DNA of 27,115 nt from JBKHBQ01 sp046542305 (GTDB taxonomy: Bacteria; Bacteroidota; Bacteroidia; Bacteroidales; 4484-276): contig JBKHBQ010000015.1 of NCBI GenBank assembly GCA_046542305.1, positions 1 to 27,115 of the forward strand, given 5' to 3'. The position numbers and the translations under genes were made by a program. Under the pieces are notes generated by a model that did not search any database, was not told the DNA's origin, and was given only the letters and a program-made list of their open reading frames with translations. This document shows positions 8,130 to 15,654 of this stretch, piece after piece. The stretch's first letter is position 1; each line of letters begins with the position of its first letter.

Positions 8130-9707
8130 TTATGCTTTATGATTGATAAATGGTTCGGATTGCCTGCGCGCCAGCAGCAGAAAACTGGTGAAGAATGCAA
8201 AGAATGTATTGCCCGCCTGGTTTTCGAGGGTGTCTTCGGTAAGCATCGAAAACATGAGGATGCAGAAGAACACCAGGTAAAAATAGTCGTTGAACATCCG
8301 TTTTTTCCAGGCCGGATAAATCAGAGCAAACAAAAACCACAACAATCCGATGATCCCAAAAGTGGCAAAAATAGTAATATATTGGTTATGTGTTCGCCAC
8401 CGGAACTGTGGTTTGAGCTGGGTTTCCATTTCTACATACTCCTGTTGGAAGGCGTCGTAGATGTCGCCGGTGCCCGTGCCCAGCAGAGGCTGATCGCCGA
8501 TAATGCGGAAGGCGGCCCGCAGGAATTCCAGCCGTTGTGTCAGCGAATGCCCGCTCAGGTATCCCGAGTGCCTGTATTGTTCGATCTCCCAGAAAATGGT
8601 TTTGATGCGGTTGGTAAAACTCGATTCCTTAAGCTGATCCACATTGGCGATGCCCTTTTCGATGGCTTCGATGTCGTTTTCGGTCAGGGCTGATACGCCG
8701 TTAAAATCCTTGCGGAGGCCTTTGGAGGTAAGATACCTGATCAGCGTGTATTTCAGGTGATGACCCTGCCGGTCGAGGCTGTCGAAGGGAATTTCGCTTC
8801 GTTGGTTCCAGGCGGTTTTCAGTTCCTGCCATTGCAGGTACTGCCCGGTCCAGTGGCCGTTTTCCACCCCCAGGCTTTTATCGTGTAAATAAGGATTCCC
8901 GCGGCTGGTGTGCGTATCCATGCCTTCGTATCGGAAGGGCCGGTCGGGCATCAGGTCGTTGTAGATGTTGTTCAGATAAAGCACAATGGCCAAAGGTACA
9001 ACGATCAGCACTGCAATGCCGGCGGTTTTGAGTACCCTGTTCCTGCTACGTAGCACAGCAACCAAAGTCAACACCATCAGCGTAAGTAAAAGCACCGCAA
9101 TACCAGTGACGGATTCCATGATCACCAGAAAAACCAGTAGCCACAATACACCAAGTGAAATCAGCGCCTTACCTGCCCGGCTGCCATACCCGGTTTTCAG
9201 GACGAGATACGTGCCTGCAAAAATCGCCACGCATATGTTGAGGCTGAAGCGGATGTGCGACATAAACAGCGAGATCTTCCGGATTTCCACAATCTCCCTG
9301 GTGAGCAATTCGCGCATGCTGAAAAAGCTGCCTGCAATGTTGGCCGCAATAAAGATCACCATCAGGTGGTGGAAATAGCGCTTGCCGACCGGCGGCGAAG
9401 TTGAAAGGATAATCGGAAGGGCAAGCACCGGAAGCTTTATGCGAAGATCCTTGGCGGCGTAGACAAAATTTTCAGTCCACAGCAGCCCGATCACATGAAG
9501 CAGGTAAATAGACACGATGGCTATGGCAGCTCTATTCCTGAAAAATGCCCTGAATTTGTCCACCACCTTCACATCCAGCAACCAGTTGAACACCAAAATA
9601 AACTGCGAGACGCTCATCATAAATTTCGACAGCGGCAGCGAGGCGATCATCAGTGCCAGACCGAAAAAATAGATGTTGCTTTTGTTGAGCCAGACAGGAA
9701 CCTGCAT
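8130..9707 (-). CDS. O-antigen ligase/polymerase-like membrane protein (Wzy_C family)
   Basis: A 525-residue polytopic membrane protein with hydrophobic segments along residues 10-250 and again 443-515. It has hallmarks of the O-antigen ligase/Wzy_C superfamily: a G-T-G-T-G-D segment (410-415), R-T-H-N-Q-Y (438-443, with the conserved His) just before a membrane segment, and a T-E-N pattern near 78-80. The hydrophilic loop from about 247 to 437 is long for the family and carries no second domain I recognise. WaaL-type ligases join undecaprenyl-linked glycan to lipid A-core in the periplasm; Wzy polymerases extend the glycan. I favour a ligase-like role because LPS genes lie nearby, but polymerase, or ligation of glycan to another acceptor, is possible. 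It heads the operon with the lipid kinase and MutS-like genes. Confidence 0.8.
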   Translation of the reverse strand: MQVPVWLNKSNIYFFGLALMIASLPLSKFMMSVSQFILVFNWLLDVKVVDKFRAFFRNRAAIAIVSIYLLHVIGLLWTENFVYAAKDLRIKLPVLALPIILSTSPPVGKRYFHHLMVIFIAANIAGSFFSMRELLTREIVEIRKISLFMSHIRFSLNICVAIFAGTYLVLKTGYGSRAGKALISLGVLWLLVFLVIMESVTGIAVLLLTLMVLTLVAVLRSRNRVLKTAGIAVLIVVPLAIVLYLNNIYNDLMPDRPFRYEGMDTHTSRGNPYLHDKSLGVENGHWTGQYLQWQELKTAWNQRSEIPFDSLDRQGHHLKYTLIRYLTSKGLRKDFNGVSALTENDIEAIEKGIANVDQLKESSFTNRIKTIFWEIEQYRHSGYLSGHSLTQRLEFLRAAFRIIGDQPLLGTGTGDIYDAFQQEYVEMETQLKPQFRWRTHNQYITIFATFGIIGLLWFLFALIYPAWKKRMFNDYFYLVFFCILMFSMLTEDTLENQAGNTFFAFFTSFLLLARRQSEPFINHKA

Positions 9708-9728
9708 GTCTTGTTGTTTTTGAATTTG

Positions 9729-9759
9729 TAAAGATAGAACCTTTTTATTTGCACGAAAA
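9729..9759 (-). promoter_or_regulatory. Candidate promoter of the ligase-lipid kinase-MutS-like operon
   Basis: On the minus strand TTTT (9759-9756), 19 bases, then TATCTTTA (9736-9729) approximates TTTG-N19-TAnnTTTG with one mismatch per box. The -7 box ends 21 bases before the ATG at 9707. The whole divergent gap is only 86 bp. Confidence 0.35.
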
Positions 9760-9762
9760 AAC

Positions 9763-9770
9763 TACTTTTA
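9763..9770 (+). promoter_or_regulatory. Candidate -7 box for the YdcF-like gene
   Basis: TACTTTTA is one mismatch from TAnnTTTG and ends 23 bases before the ATG. A well-spaced -33 box is not visible (the nearest TTTG at 9748-9751 is too close). It would partly overlap the divergent promoter. Confidence 0.22.
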
Positions 9771-9793
9771 CGTTCCTTTAGGATGCCGTTGTA

Positions 9794-10528
9794 ATGAAAA
9801 AAGTTGCCGGTTTATTTTTTCGCCTGTGGAAATTTCTGTTCATGCTCATGAAGGTGCTGGTTGTGAGCGCGGGGATTTTATTCCTGGGCATGATCGTGCT
9901 CAGCTTCACCGATTACCCGTATAATGTGTACCACTGGCTGGGCACGCATGAGGCGAAAATCGATGAGGCGCCCGAATACATCGTGGTGATGGGGGCCGGT
10001 GCCATTCCCGGTCCGGCGGGTTTAATGCGCGTGTATTACGCGGCCAAAGCTGCACAGGCCTTTCCCGATGCGCAAATCATTGTGGCGCTGCCCTCGCGGC
10101 AGGAGGATTTTTATCAGAGCAACGCCATGAAAATGTCTGTGGAGATTGCCAGATACAACATCGATCCGCAGCGGTTTCTGTTTGAAATCCGCGGAACCAA
10201 TACACACGCTCAGGCACGGGAAATCTTTGGAATGCTCCGCCATCAGCAGCAAAAAAGCCTGTTGATCGTTACTTCGCCCGAGCATATGTACCGGTGCATC
10301 CTTACCTTCAGAAAGTGCGGGTTTGAAGAGGTAAGCGGCCTGGCAGCCTTCGGGGCGGCCTTCGGTGATGACCTGCTGCTTACCGAGGAGGAACGCGGCA
10401 AAGCGCTGCAAAGCCCCAACCGCAGCCTTGACCTGAGGTACAACCTCTGGAATTATCTTAAACTTCAGATCAGCATCCTGCGCGAAGGCATCGCCCTGGC
10501 CTGGTATAAACTCAGGGGATACATCTAA
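9794..10528 (+). CDS. YdcF/SanA-family DUF218 membrane protein
   Basis: This 244-residue protein has an N-terminal hydrophobic segment (about 13-38) anchoring a DUF218 domain. The family pattern is present: E-Y-I-V-V-M-G-A-G (61-69) with a following R79 and A-A-K-A-A, I-I-V-A-L-P (95-100), a G-T-N-T-H-A-Q-A segment (134-141) matching the usual nT-x-E-N-A, and I-V-T-S-P-E-H-M-Y-R-C (158-168) followed by F-R-K-C-G-F. In place of the common SG after the I-I-V strand it has LP. Relatives (YdcF, SanA, ElyC) are linked to envelope integrity and undecaprenyl-phosphate or surface-glycan metabolism, but no reaction is settled. A glycosyltransferase gene follows 38 bp downstream, consistent with an envelope role. 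Confidence 0.83.
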   Translation: MKKVAGLFFRLWKFLFMLMKVLVVSAGILFLGMIVLSFTDYPYNVYHWLGTHEAKIDEAPEYIVVMGAGAIPGPAGLMRVYYAAKAAQAFPDAQIIVALPSRQEDFYQSNAMKMSVEIARYNIDPQRFLFEIRGTNTHAQAREIFGMLRHQQQKSLLIVTSPEHMYRCILTFRKCGFEEVSGLAAFGAAFGDDLLLTEEERGKALQSPNRSLDLRYNLWNYLKLQISILREGIALAWYKLRGYI

Positions 10529-10566
10529 CCAAAAAGCGCTACTTTCGCCGCCAGAAAAAATCGGCA

Positions 10567-11460
10567 ATGAATACACCGCGAATCACATATCATCCTTCCG
10601 CAGAAAATACCGGCACGCGGTTTTCTGTTCTGATCCCCACCTGGAACAATCTGCCCCACCTTAAATTATTGGTGCACAGCATCCGCAAAAACAGCAGCTA
10701 TCAGCATCAGGTGGTGATTCATGTAAACGAAGGCAGCGACGGCACCCTGCAATGGGTGAAGGAACAGGGGTTTTCGTACAGCCATTCGCAAGCCAATGCG
10801 GGTGTTTGCTATGCTTTTAATGCTGCGGCTACGATGGCACAGCACGATTTTCTCCTGCTCATCGACGACGACAACTATCTGCTTCCGCGATGGGACCAAT
10901 ATCTGTGGGAAGAGGTGCAACAAATCGGACATCCGTATTTTGCGGTTTCAGCTACCAAAATTGAGCCGCGCAAAACCTTTAATCCCTGTGTGATCGCTCC
11001 GTACGATTTTGGAACTGACCCTGAAAGCTTTGATGAATCGCGGCTGCTGGATGAATACGACAAGCTGCCATTTACCGACTGGAACGGCAGTAGCTGGTAC
11101 CCGCTGGTAGTGCACCGGCGGATGTGGGATCTCGTTGGCGGCCTCAGCACTGAGTTTTCGCCCGGCATGTATTCCGATCCGGATTTTATGATGAAACTCT
11201 GGCACGCCGGAGTAAGATATTATAAAGGTGTGGCAAAAAGCAGGAGCTATCATTTTATTTCAAAAAGCGTTAGAAGGGTGAAGAAAAATAACGGGCGCAG
11301 GCAGTTTCTCGAAAAATGGGGGATGAGCAATTCGCTTTTCCGCACCGAATATCTGCGGATGGGTACGCCTTTCGGGGGGACGCTCACCGAACCCGAAGCC
11401 ACATCAAAACTAAGGATGAAACAACTGAAAGACCGGGTAAAATTATTCTTCCCCGGCTGA
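10567..11460 (+). CDS. Glycosyltransferase family 2
   Basis: A 297-residue GT-A fold enzyme. It begins F-S-V-L-I-P-T-W-N-N (19-28), followed by N-E-G-S-D-G-T (54-60), A-N-A-G-V-C-Y-A-F-N (76-85) and the metal-binding acidic stretch L-L-L-I-D-D-D-N-Y (97-105). The acceptor-side half contains G-G-L-S-T-E-F-S-P-G and Y-S-D-P-D-F-M-M-K-L-W, common in GT2 enzymes that act on surface glycans. No membrane segment is evident, so the enzyme is probably cytoplasmic or peripheral. Donor and acceptor sugars cannot be inferred. A TACTTTCG element (10540-10547) lies 19 bases before the ATG, so it may have its own promoter as well as read-through from the YdcF-like gene. Its last 18 bases overlap the end of the opposing glycosyltransferase gene. 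Confidence 0.88.
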   Translation: MNTPRITYHPSAENTGTRFSVLIPTWNNLPHLKLLVHSIRKNSSYQHQVVIHVNEGSDGTLQWVKEQGFSYSHSQANAGVCYAFNAAATMAQHDFLLLIDDDNYLLPRWDQYLWEEVQQIGHPYFAVSATKIEPRKTFNPCVIAPYDFGTDPESFDESRLLDEYDKLPFTDWNGSSWYPLVVHRRMWDLVGGLSTEFSPGMYSDPDFMMKLWHAGVRYYKGVAKSRSYHFISKSVRRVKKNNGRRQFLEKWGMSNSLFRTEYLRMGTPFGGTLTEPEATSKLRMKQLKDRVKLFFPG

Positions 11461-12204
11461 CCGGCGGATATGCCAGGCTTTAAAGTATTTCAGGAAAGTT
11501 TCGAATGCCGTGATCCGGCAAATGGTGAACCCGTAGGCACCATCCATAAATCCCAGGTTGATCACATAATTCCTGATGAATTTTGCTGCCGGCTTGATCA
11601 GCACCTGAAGCAGGGTGGCCCTTTTGCCGCTTTTGATAAGGGCATTGGCGGCAATGGTGCTGAATTTGTTGGCCTGCAGGATGTGTTGCTCGATGGTGTA
11701 ATAGGTGTAATGCAGCAGGTCGCCATTCAGGTGAGCCGTTTCACCTTCGTGAAGTTCGAACCGGTCGTGCGGGTCAAGGCCGGTCCACTGTCCTTTTCGC
11801 GAATCGTAAAGCCTGAGCTTGGTGTCAGGATACCATCCACTGTGCCTGATCCAGCGGCCGCAATAGTTCGACAGCCGGTTCATGGTATATCCGGCTTGTT
11901 GCCAGTGGTGTTTTATCCTGATGATCTCCCGGCGCAATTCCTCCGAAAGGGCTTCATCGGCATCGAGCGATAGCTGGTGCGGATATTCGGCCTGGCTGAT
12001 GGCATAATTTTTCTGGGCGATATGCCCCTCGAACGGATGCTCCACCACGCGCGCACCATAAGTCCGGCAAATCTCCTGCGTGCGGTCGGTCGACAGCGAA
12101 TCCACCACCACGATCTCGTCGGCGATTCCTTTCACCGATTCCAGGCAGCGCCCGATATTGCGCTCTTCGTTGTAAGTGATGATGACTACCGAGAGTGGAG
12201 GCAT
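11443..12204 (-). CDS. Glycosyltransferase family 2, WaaE/KdtX-like
   Basis: A 253-residue GT2 enzyme. Visible motifs are L-S-V-V-I-I-T-Y-N-E-E-R-N (4-16), I-V-V-V-D-S-L-S-T-D-R-T (31-42) and the D-A-D-E metal-binding site (81-84). The later K-L-R-L-Y-D and the C-terminal G-F-M-D-G-A-Y-G-F segment are typical of the subgroup that includes WaaE (KdtX) LPS inner-core glucosyltransferases. The acceptor in this organism is unknown; LPS or lipooligosaccharide core is likely because lptB and kdsD lie upstream on the same strand. The gap to lptB is 54 bp and contains short tandem repeats. Its 3' end overlaps the opposing GT2 gene by 18 bp, leaving no room for a conventional terminator for either gene. 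Confidence 0.88.
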   Translation of the reverse strand: MPPLSVVIITYNEERNIGRCLESVKGIADEIVVVDSLSTDRTQEICRTYGARVVEHPFEGHIAQKNYAISQAEYPHQLSLDADEALSEELRREIIRIKHHWQQAGYTMNRLSNYCGRWIRHSGWYPDTKLRLYDSRKGQWTGLDPHDRFELHEGETAHLNGDLLHYTYYTIEQHILQANKFSTIAANALIKSGKRATLLQVLIKPAAKFIRNYVINLGFMDGAYGFTICRITAFETFLKYFKAWHIRRSAGEE

Positions 12205-12219
12205 GGGTGGTGTTAAGTC

Positions 12220-12240
12220 GTTAATCGTTAATTGTTAATC
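12220..12240. repeat. Three tandem heptamers GTTAATY in the lptB-glycosyltransferase gap
   Basis: GTTAATC, GTTAATT and GTTAATC follow each other without spacing, preceded by the related GTTAAGTC at 12212-12219. They lie just upstream of the glycosyltransferase start (minus strand). The 13-mer TTAATCGTTAATT inside them recurs at 21646-21658, also directly upstream of a minus-strand ATG. The function is unknown; it may be a leader or simple-sequence feature. Confidence 0.6.
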
Positions 12241-12258
12241 GATGTTGGTTGATGGCAT

Positions 12259-12984
12259 TTATCTTCTCAGTTCAAATTTTTCACCCAGGTACACCTTTCT
12301 AACGTGCTCATCCTGTGCCAGGTCATCGGCCGAACCGGCTTTGAGGATCGATCCCTCGAAGAGCAGGTATGCCCGGTCGGTGATGGACAGTGTTTCGTGT
12401 ACGTTGTGATCGGTGATAAGAATGCCGATGTTTTTTTCCTTGAGTTTCGAAACAATATTCTGAATATCTTCCACCGCAATGGGATCCACACCGGCAAAAG
12501 GTTCGTCGAGCAGGATGAACTTTGGATCGACGGCAAGAGCCCGTGCAATTTCCGTTCGGCGCCGTTCGCCCCCCGACAGGGTGATGCCGTCGCTTTTGCG
12601 CACATGGATCAGCCCGAACTCCTCAAGCAGTTCCTCCAGCCGGTCTTTTTGTTCCTGTTTGGTAAACCTGGTGAATTCCAGCACAGCCTTCAGGTTGTCT
12701 TCCACACTCAGCTTCCTGAACACCGATGCCTCCTGCGCCAGATAGCCGATCCCGCGTTTAGCACGTTTGTACATAGGTTCGGTGGTGATATCGGTGTTGT
12801 CGAGCAGCACCTTGCCTGCGAAGGGCTTAATCAGCCCCACAATCATGTAGAAGGTGGTGGTTTTTCCTGCGCCGTTCGGGCCGAGCAGCCCTACAATTTC
12901 GCCCTGCTCCACCTTTACCGACACATCGTTCACCACCATGCGTTGCTTGTACTTCTTGAAAATATTCCTGGTTTCTAAAATCAT
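12259..12984 (-). CDS. lptB: LPS export ABC transporter ATP-binding protein LptB
   Basis: A 241-residue ABC ATPase with all motifs intact: Walker A G-P-N-G-A-G-K-T (35-42), Q-loop Gln84, signature L-S-G-G-E (136-140), Walker B I-L-L-D-E-P (157-162) and switch His193. The L-I-K-P-x-x-G spacing, Y-L-A-Q-E-A-S-V-F-R-K-L-S-V-E-D-N and the C-terminal V-Y-L-G-E-K-F are characteristic of LptB, which with LptF/LptG extracts LPS from the inner membrane and drives it along the Lpt bridge. The ATG at 12984 gives the usual length. A longer frame would need a TTG at 13005, which sits inside a perfect -7 promoter box and is therefore unlikely. The gene lies between a DUF5686 gene and an LPS-type glycosyltransferase, supporting an envelope role. 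Confidence 0.95.
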   Translation of the reverse strand: MILETRNIFKKYKQRMVVNDVSVKVEQGEIVGLLGPNGAGKTTTFYMIVGLIKPFAGKVLLDNTDITTEPMYKRAKRGIGYLAQEASVFRKLSVEDNLKAVLEFTRFTKQEQKDRLEELLEEFGLIHVRKSDGITLSGGERRRTEIARALAVDPKFILLDEPFAGVDPIAVEDIQNIVSKLKEKNIGILITDHNVHETLSITDRAYLLFEGSILKAGSADDLAQDEHVRKVYLGEKFELRR

Positions 12985-13002
12985 AAAATAAGTAATAATT
13001 GT

Positions 13003-13010
13003 CAAAAATA
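13003..13010 (-). promoter_or_regulatory. Perfect -7 box (TATTTTTG) upstream of lptB
   Basis: On the minus strand TATTTTTG matches TAnnTTTG exactly, ending 18 bases before the ATG at 12984. No good -33 box is seen at 19-21 bases. It would give lptB an independent start overlapping the end of the DUF5686 gene. Confidence 0.4.
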
Positions 13011-13012
13011 CA

Positions 13013-15508
13013 TTAAAATGAGAATTGCAGGCTGAAACGTATGCCGAACTTCGAAATATCGGGATGCTTCAGGTAGGAAAGTCGCCAAATGGCATCCACG
13101 CGGATGATTTTAAAAATATTCTCTACGCCGGCGCCGGCTTCAAAGTACGGCTTGTCGAGCGTGTACATCCCGTTGGGGAATACCGAAAAATCACGGTTGG
13201 CCTTGTCCAGCCCTCCAACCAGCCCCTTTACAAATGCCACCTCGCGCCATTTAAGCTTGCGGAATAGCGGAATGCGGTTGAAAAAATACCCGTCGAAATG
13301 ATGCGTGTAATAGGCACTGATGTATTTGTCGCTCACAAACTCGAAGTAGTTCATCATGTTGAATGATTGCTCATCAAAAAAATAAGTTTCGTTGCCTTCG
13401 TGCAGTTTCAGCAGCGGGTAGGGCACCGTGCCCCAGATGCGTCCTGATTCCACTATAAATTTCGACCATCCGAGATTAAATACATTGAACCAATGGCTCA
13501 CGCTCATTTGCAGCCTGTGGTATTCATAATCGCCGCCAAAATGATCCGGTATTCCATAGCCATAACGAATATCGAGGATCGGATATTTTGCTCCCAGGCT
13601 GATGCGTTCGAACTCACCCATCAGGAATCGTTCCTTATAAGCCAGACGGGTGTCGAGCCGGATTTCGGTGGAGGTAATGGCCGTTTCTTCATTCACCACC
13701 ATTCCGGTATCGCTCACGGCATAATACTCAAATTTGGTGTCGCCGATCGAATAGAGGTTTCGGTGGATCAGGTTGAGGGTATTTTCAAATCCATTAAACC
13801 ATTCGTGTTCGTAATGCATCTTCACCTCTTCCACCAGCGAGAGTTTGTCGGCAGGATTTCGCCTGAACAGGAAGGCCAGGAAAAAATCCTCCCTGAAGGC
13901 ATTCTGGCTTGCCCCTAACTGCTCGAGGTCGTACAGGAAACTTGTCCCCAGGGTACGTCGCGGATTTTTATTGAGCATGTACAGAAATCCTCCGCCGTAT
14001 TTCCAGTGCGAATCCAGCGTGCCATAAGCCACATGCCCGAATAGCATCAGCTTCGTGCTGAAATTGTTACTGGTTCGGCCACCAAATCTGAAGCGTGCGC
14101 CTTCCACAGCATTGAAACTCATCAGTGAACCATAGGGGCCAAGTTCGAAACTCCCGGTTTCGTAGTAGCCTGTGGTGATCATCTGGATGATGTCGATGTA
14201 GGTGTTGAACCGCGGGATGGTCCGCAGGGTGTCGATCATGAAATAAATGGTCTTTTCGTCGCGGGTGAGATCTTCATGGCGGTTATTCAGCCAAAACTCA
14301 TCCGGATGATCATTGGCGCCTTCCTCCACCACCACACTCACCGGCGATTGATAAAACTGGTTTTCGCGCGGCTGATCGATCACATAATTGCGATAGGTGG
14401 TGGTTTTTCGCCCGAAAAACCCTACTACTTCATTGTTGTTTTCGATGATGTTGAGGTCACCGATTATATAGTCCCGGCTCAGAAGCCAGTAACGGTCGTC
14501 GAAAAGATCGAACTGCTTTTCGATGACCAGGTCGTTGATGAAGTTGATGTTGGCGTCATCCACTACCCGCATGCTGATCTCCTTAATGGCAAAGCTGGTG
14601 TCGTGTACCCAGAAATTACCGGTGAAGGTGAGGGTTTGCTTGCGGCGCGGCTTGAACATGATCTTATAGCACCACTTGTCTCCAAAATAGGTGCTGTCGA
14701 CAAGGTAGTACCTGTAAAAGTTCAGGCCGAAATTGGCAATAGGGCTCACGAAGTTTTTCTGAAACAGCTCGATGTAATTGCCGTACACGTTGGTATGCTG
14801 AAATTTGTCGCCGAGAAACTGCATCACGCTTTCATTCTCGATCCCCGAAATTTTAGATGCCTTGATTTTTTCGACTGAAGCCTGCGGATTTTTACGCGCA
14901 TAAACCTCTGAAATGGTTTCCGAGAGAAAGATGGGCAGGTAGGTCTTGCCGTTAACCGTGGAGGTATCCACATTGTCGAAGATAAATCCGAAGGGCTTAA
15001 AGATTCGCCGGTTCTTAAAACTTTCCGTGATGTTGTTGGCGTCGATCTGTATCTTATTATAAGCTTGGTATTCGTACGACTGGTATTTGTCGGGGTCGTT
15101 GTTTTTCTTGTTTTCGATGATCTTTCGCAGGAGAATTTCGGCAGGATTTTCGCCGGCTTTGATCACCACTGTTTCCAGTTGGAACTCCTCTGACCGGAGT
15201 TCAAAATTTATATATTGAAAAATGCCCTTTTCTATGGGCTTCACCTGTCTTTTGAAGCCAATAAAAGAGGCAATCAGGCTGTCGGTAGGTTTTTTGGTTT
15301 CGATGGCGTATTTTCCGTCGAAATCGGTGGTCATGCCGATATTGGTGCCTTTGAACACGATGTTTACAAAAGGCAGCGGCTCGCCGCTTTCGGCATCTGT
15401 GACGGTTCCCATAATTTTGGTGAGCTGCCCGAAAGCAACATGGCTCATGAGCAACACGAGTAACAGCAGGATTGCCCTTGGCCGTATGGTTAAAAAATGC
15501 ATAGGCAT
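13013..15508 (-). CDS. DUF5686 outer-membrane protein with CarboxypepD_reg-like domain
   Basis: An 831-residue protein with a signal peptide (about 1-27, ending V-A-F-G-Q). Residues about 31-105 form a carboxypeptidase regulatory-like domain (G-T-V-T-D-A-E-S-G-E-P-L-P-F-V-N near 34-49, T-D-F-D-G-K-Y at 61-67, I-G-F-K-R). The rest matches the DUF5686 type: A-E-I-L-L-R-K-I-I-E-N-K-K-N-N near 123-137, F-L-S-E-T-I-S-E-V-Y, and many aromatic, alternating strands in the second half ending in F-S-L-Q-F-S-F, as expected of an outer-membrane beta-barrel. No TonB plug is present, so it is not a classical TonB receptor. Function is not established for the family. It sits between kdsD and lptB on the same strand. 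An alternative Met at 15502 would remove two residues only. Confidence 0.88.
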   Translation of the reverse strand: MPMHFLTIRPRAILLLLVLLMSHVAFGQLTKIMGTVTDAESGEPLPFVNIVFKGTNIGMTTDFDGKYAIETKKPTDSLIASFIGFKRQVKPIEKGIFQYINFELRSEEFQLETVVIKAGENPAEILLRKIIENKKNNDPDKYQSYEYQAYNKIQIDANNITESFKNRRIFKPFGFIFDNVDTSTVNGKTYLPIFLSETISEVYARKNPQASVEKIKASKISGIENESVMQFLGDKFQHTNVYGNYIELFQKNFVSPIANFGLNFYRYYLVDSTYFGDKWCYKIMFKPRRKQTLTFTGNFWVHDTSFAIKEISMRVVDDANINFINDLVIEKQFDLFDDRYWLLSRDYIIGDLNIIENNNEVVGFFGRKTTTYRNYVIDQPRENQFYQSPVSVVVEEGANDHPDEFWLNNRHEDLTRDEKTIYFMIDTLRTIPRFNTYIDIIQMITTGYYETGSFELGPYGSLMSFNAVEGARFRFGGRTSNNFSTKLMLFGHVAYGTLDSHWKYGGGFLYMLNKNPRRTLGTSFLYDLEQLGASQNAFREDFFLAFLFRRNPADKLSLVEEVKMHYEHEWFNGFENTLNLIHRNLYSIGDTKFEYYAVSDTGMVVNEETAITSTEIRLDTRLAYKERFLMGEFERISLGAKYPILDIRYGYGIPDHFGGDYEYHRLQMSVSHWFNVFNLGWSKFIVESGRIWGTVPYPLLKLHEGNETYFFDEQSFNMMNYFEFVSDKYISAYYTHHFDGYFFNRIPLFRKLKWREVAFVKGLVGGLDKANRDFSVFPNGMYTLDKPYFEAGAGVENIFKIIRVDAIWRLSYLKHPDISKFGIRFSLQFSF

Positions 15509-15654
15509 ATTTTAAACAGGTATAAAAACCGCTTTACCGGATATTTTATTTTATATCAATTCCGTAAAAACAAGTTTTTCAGCCAAGGGTTGCAAAAATG
15601 CCTGATTTTGACAATTAATTAACTGTGCAGCAGGAAGGATTTTTTTGCGTAGGC

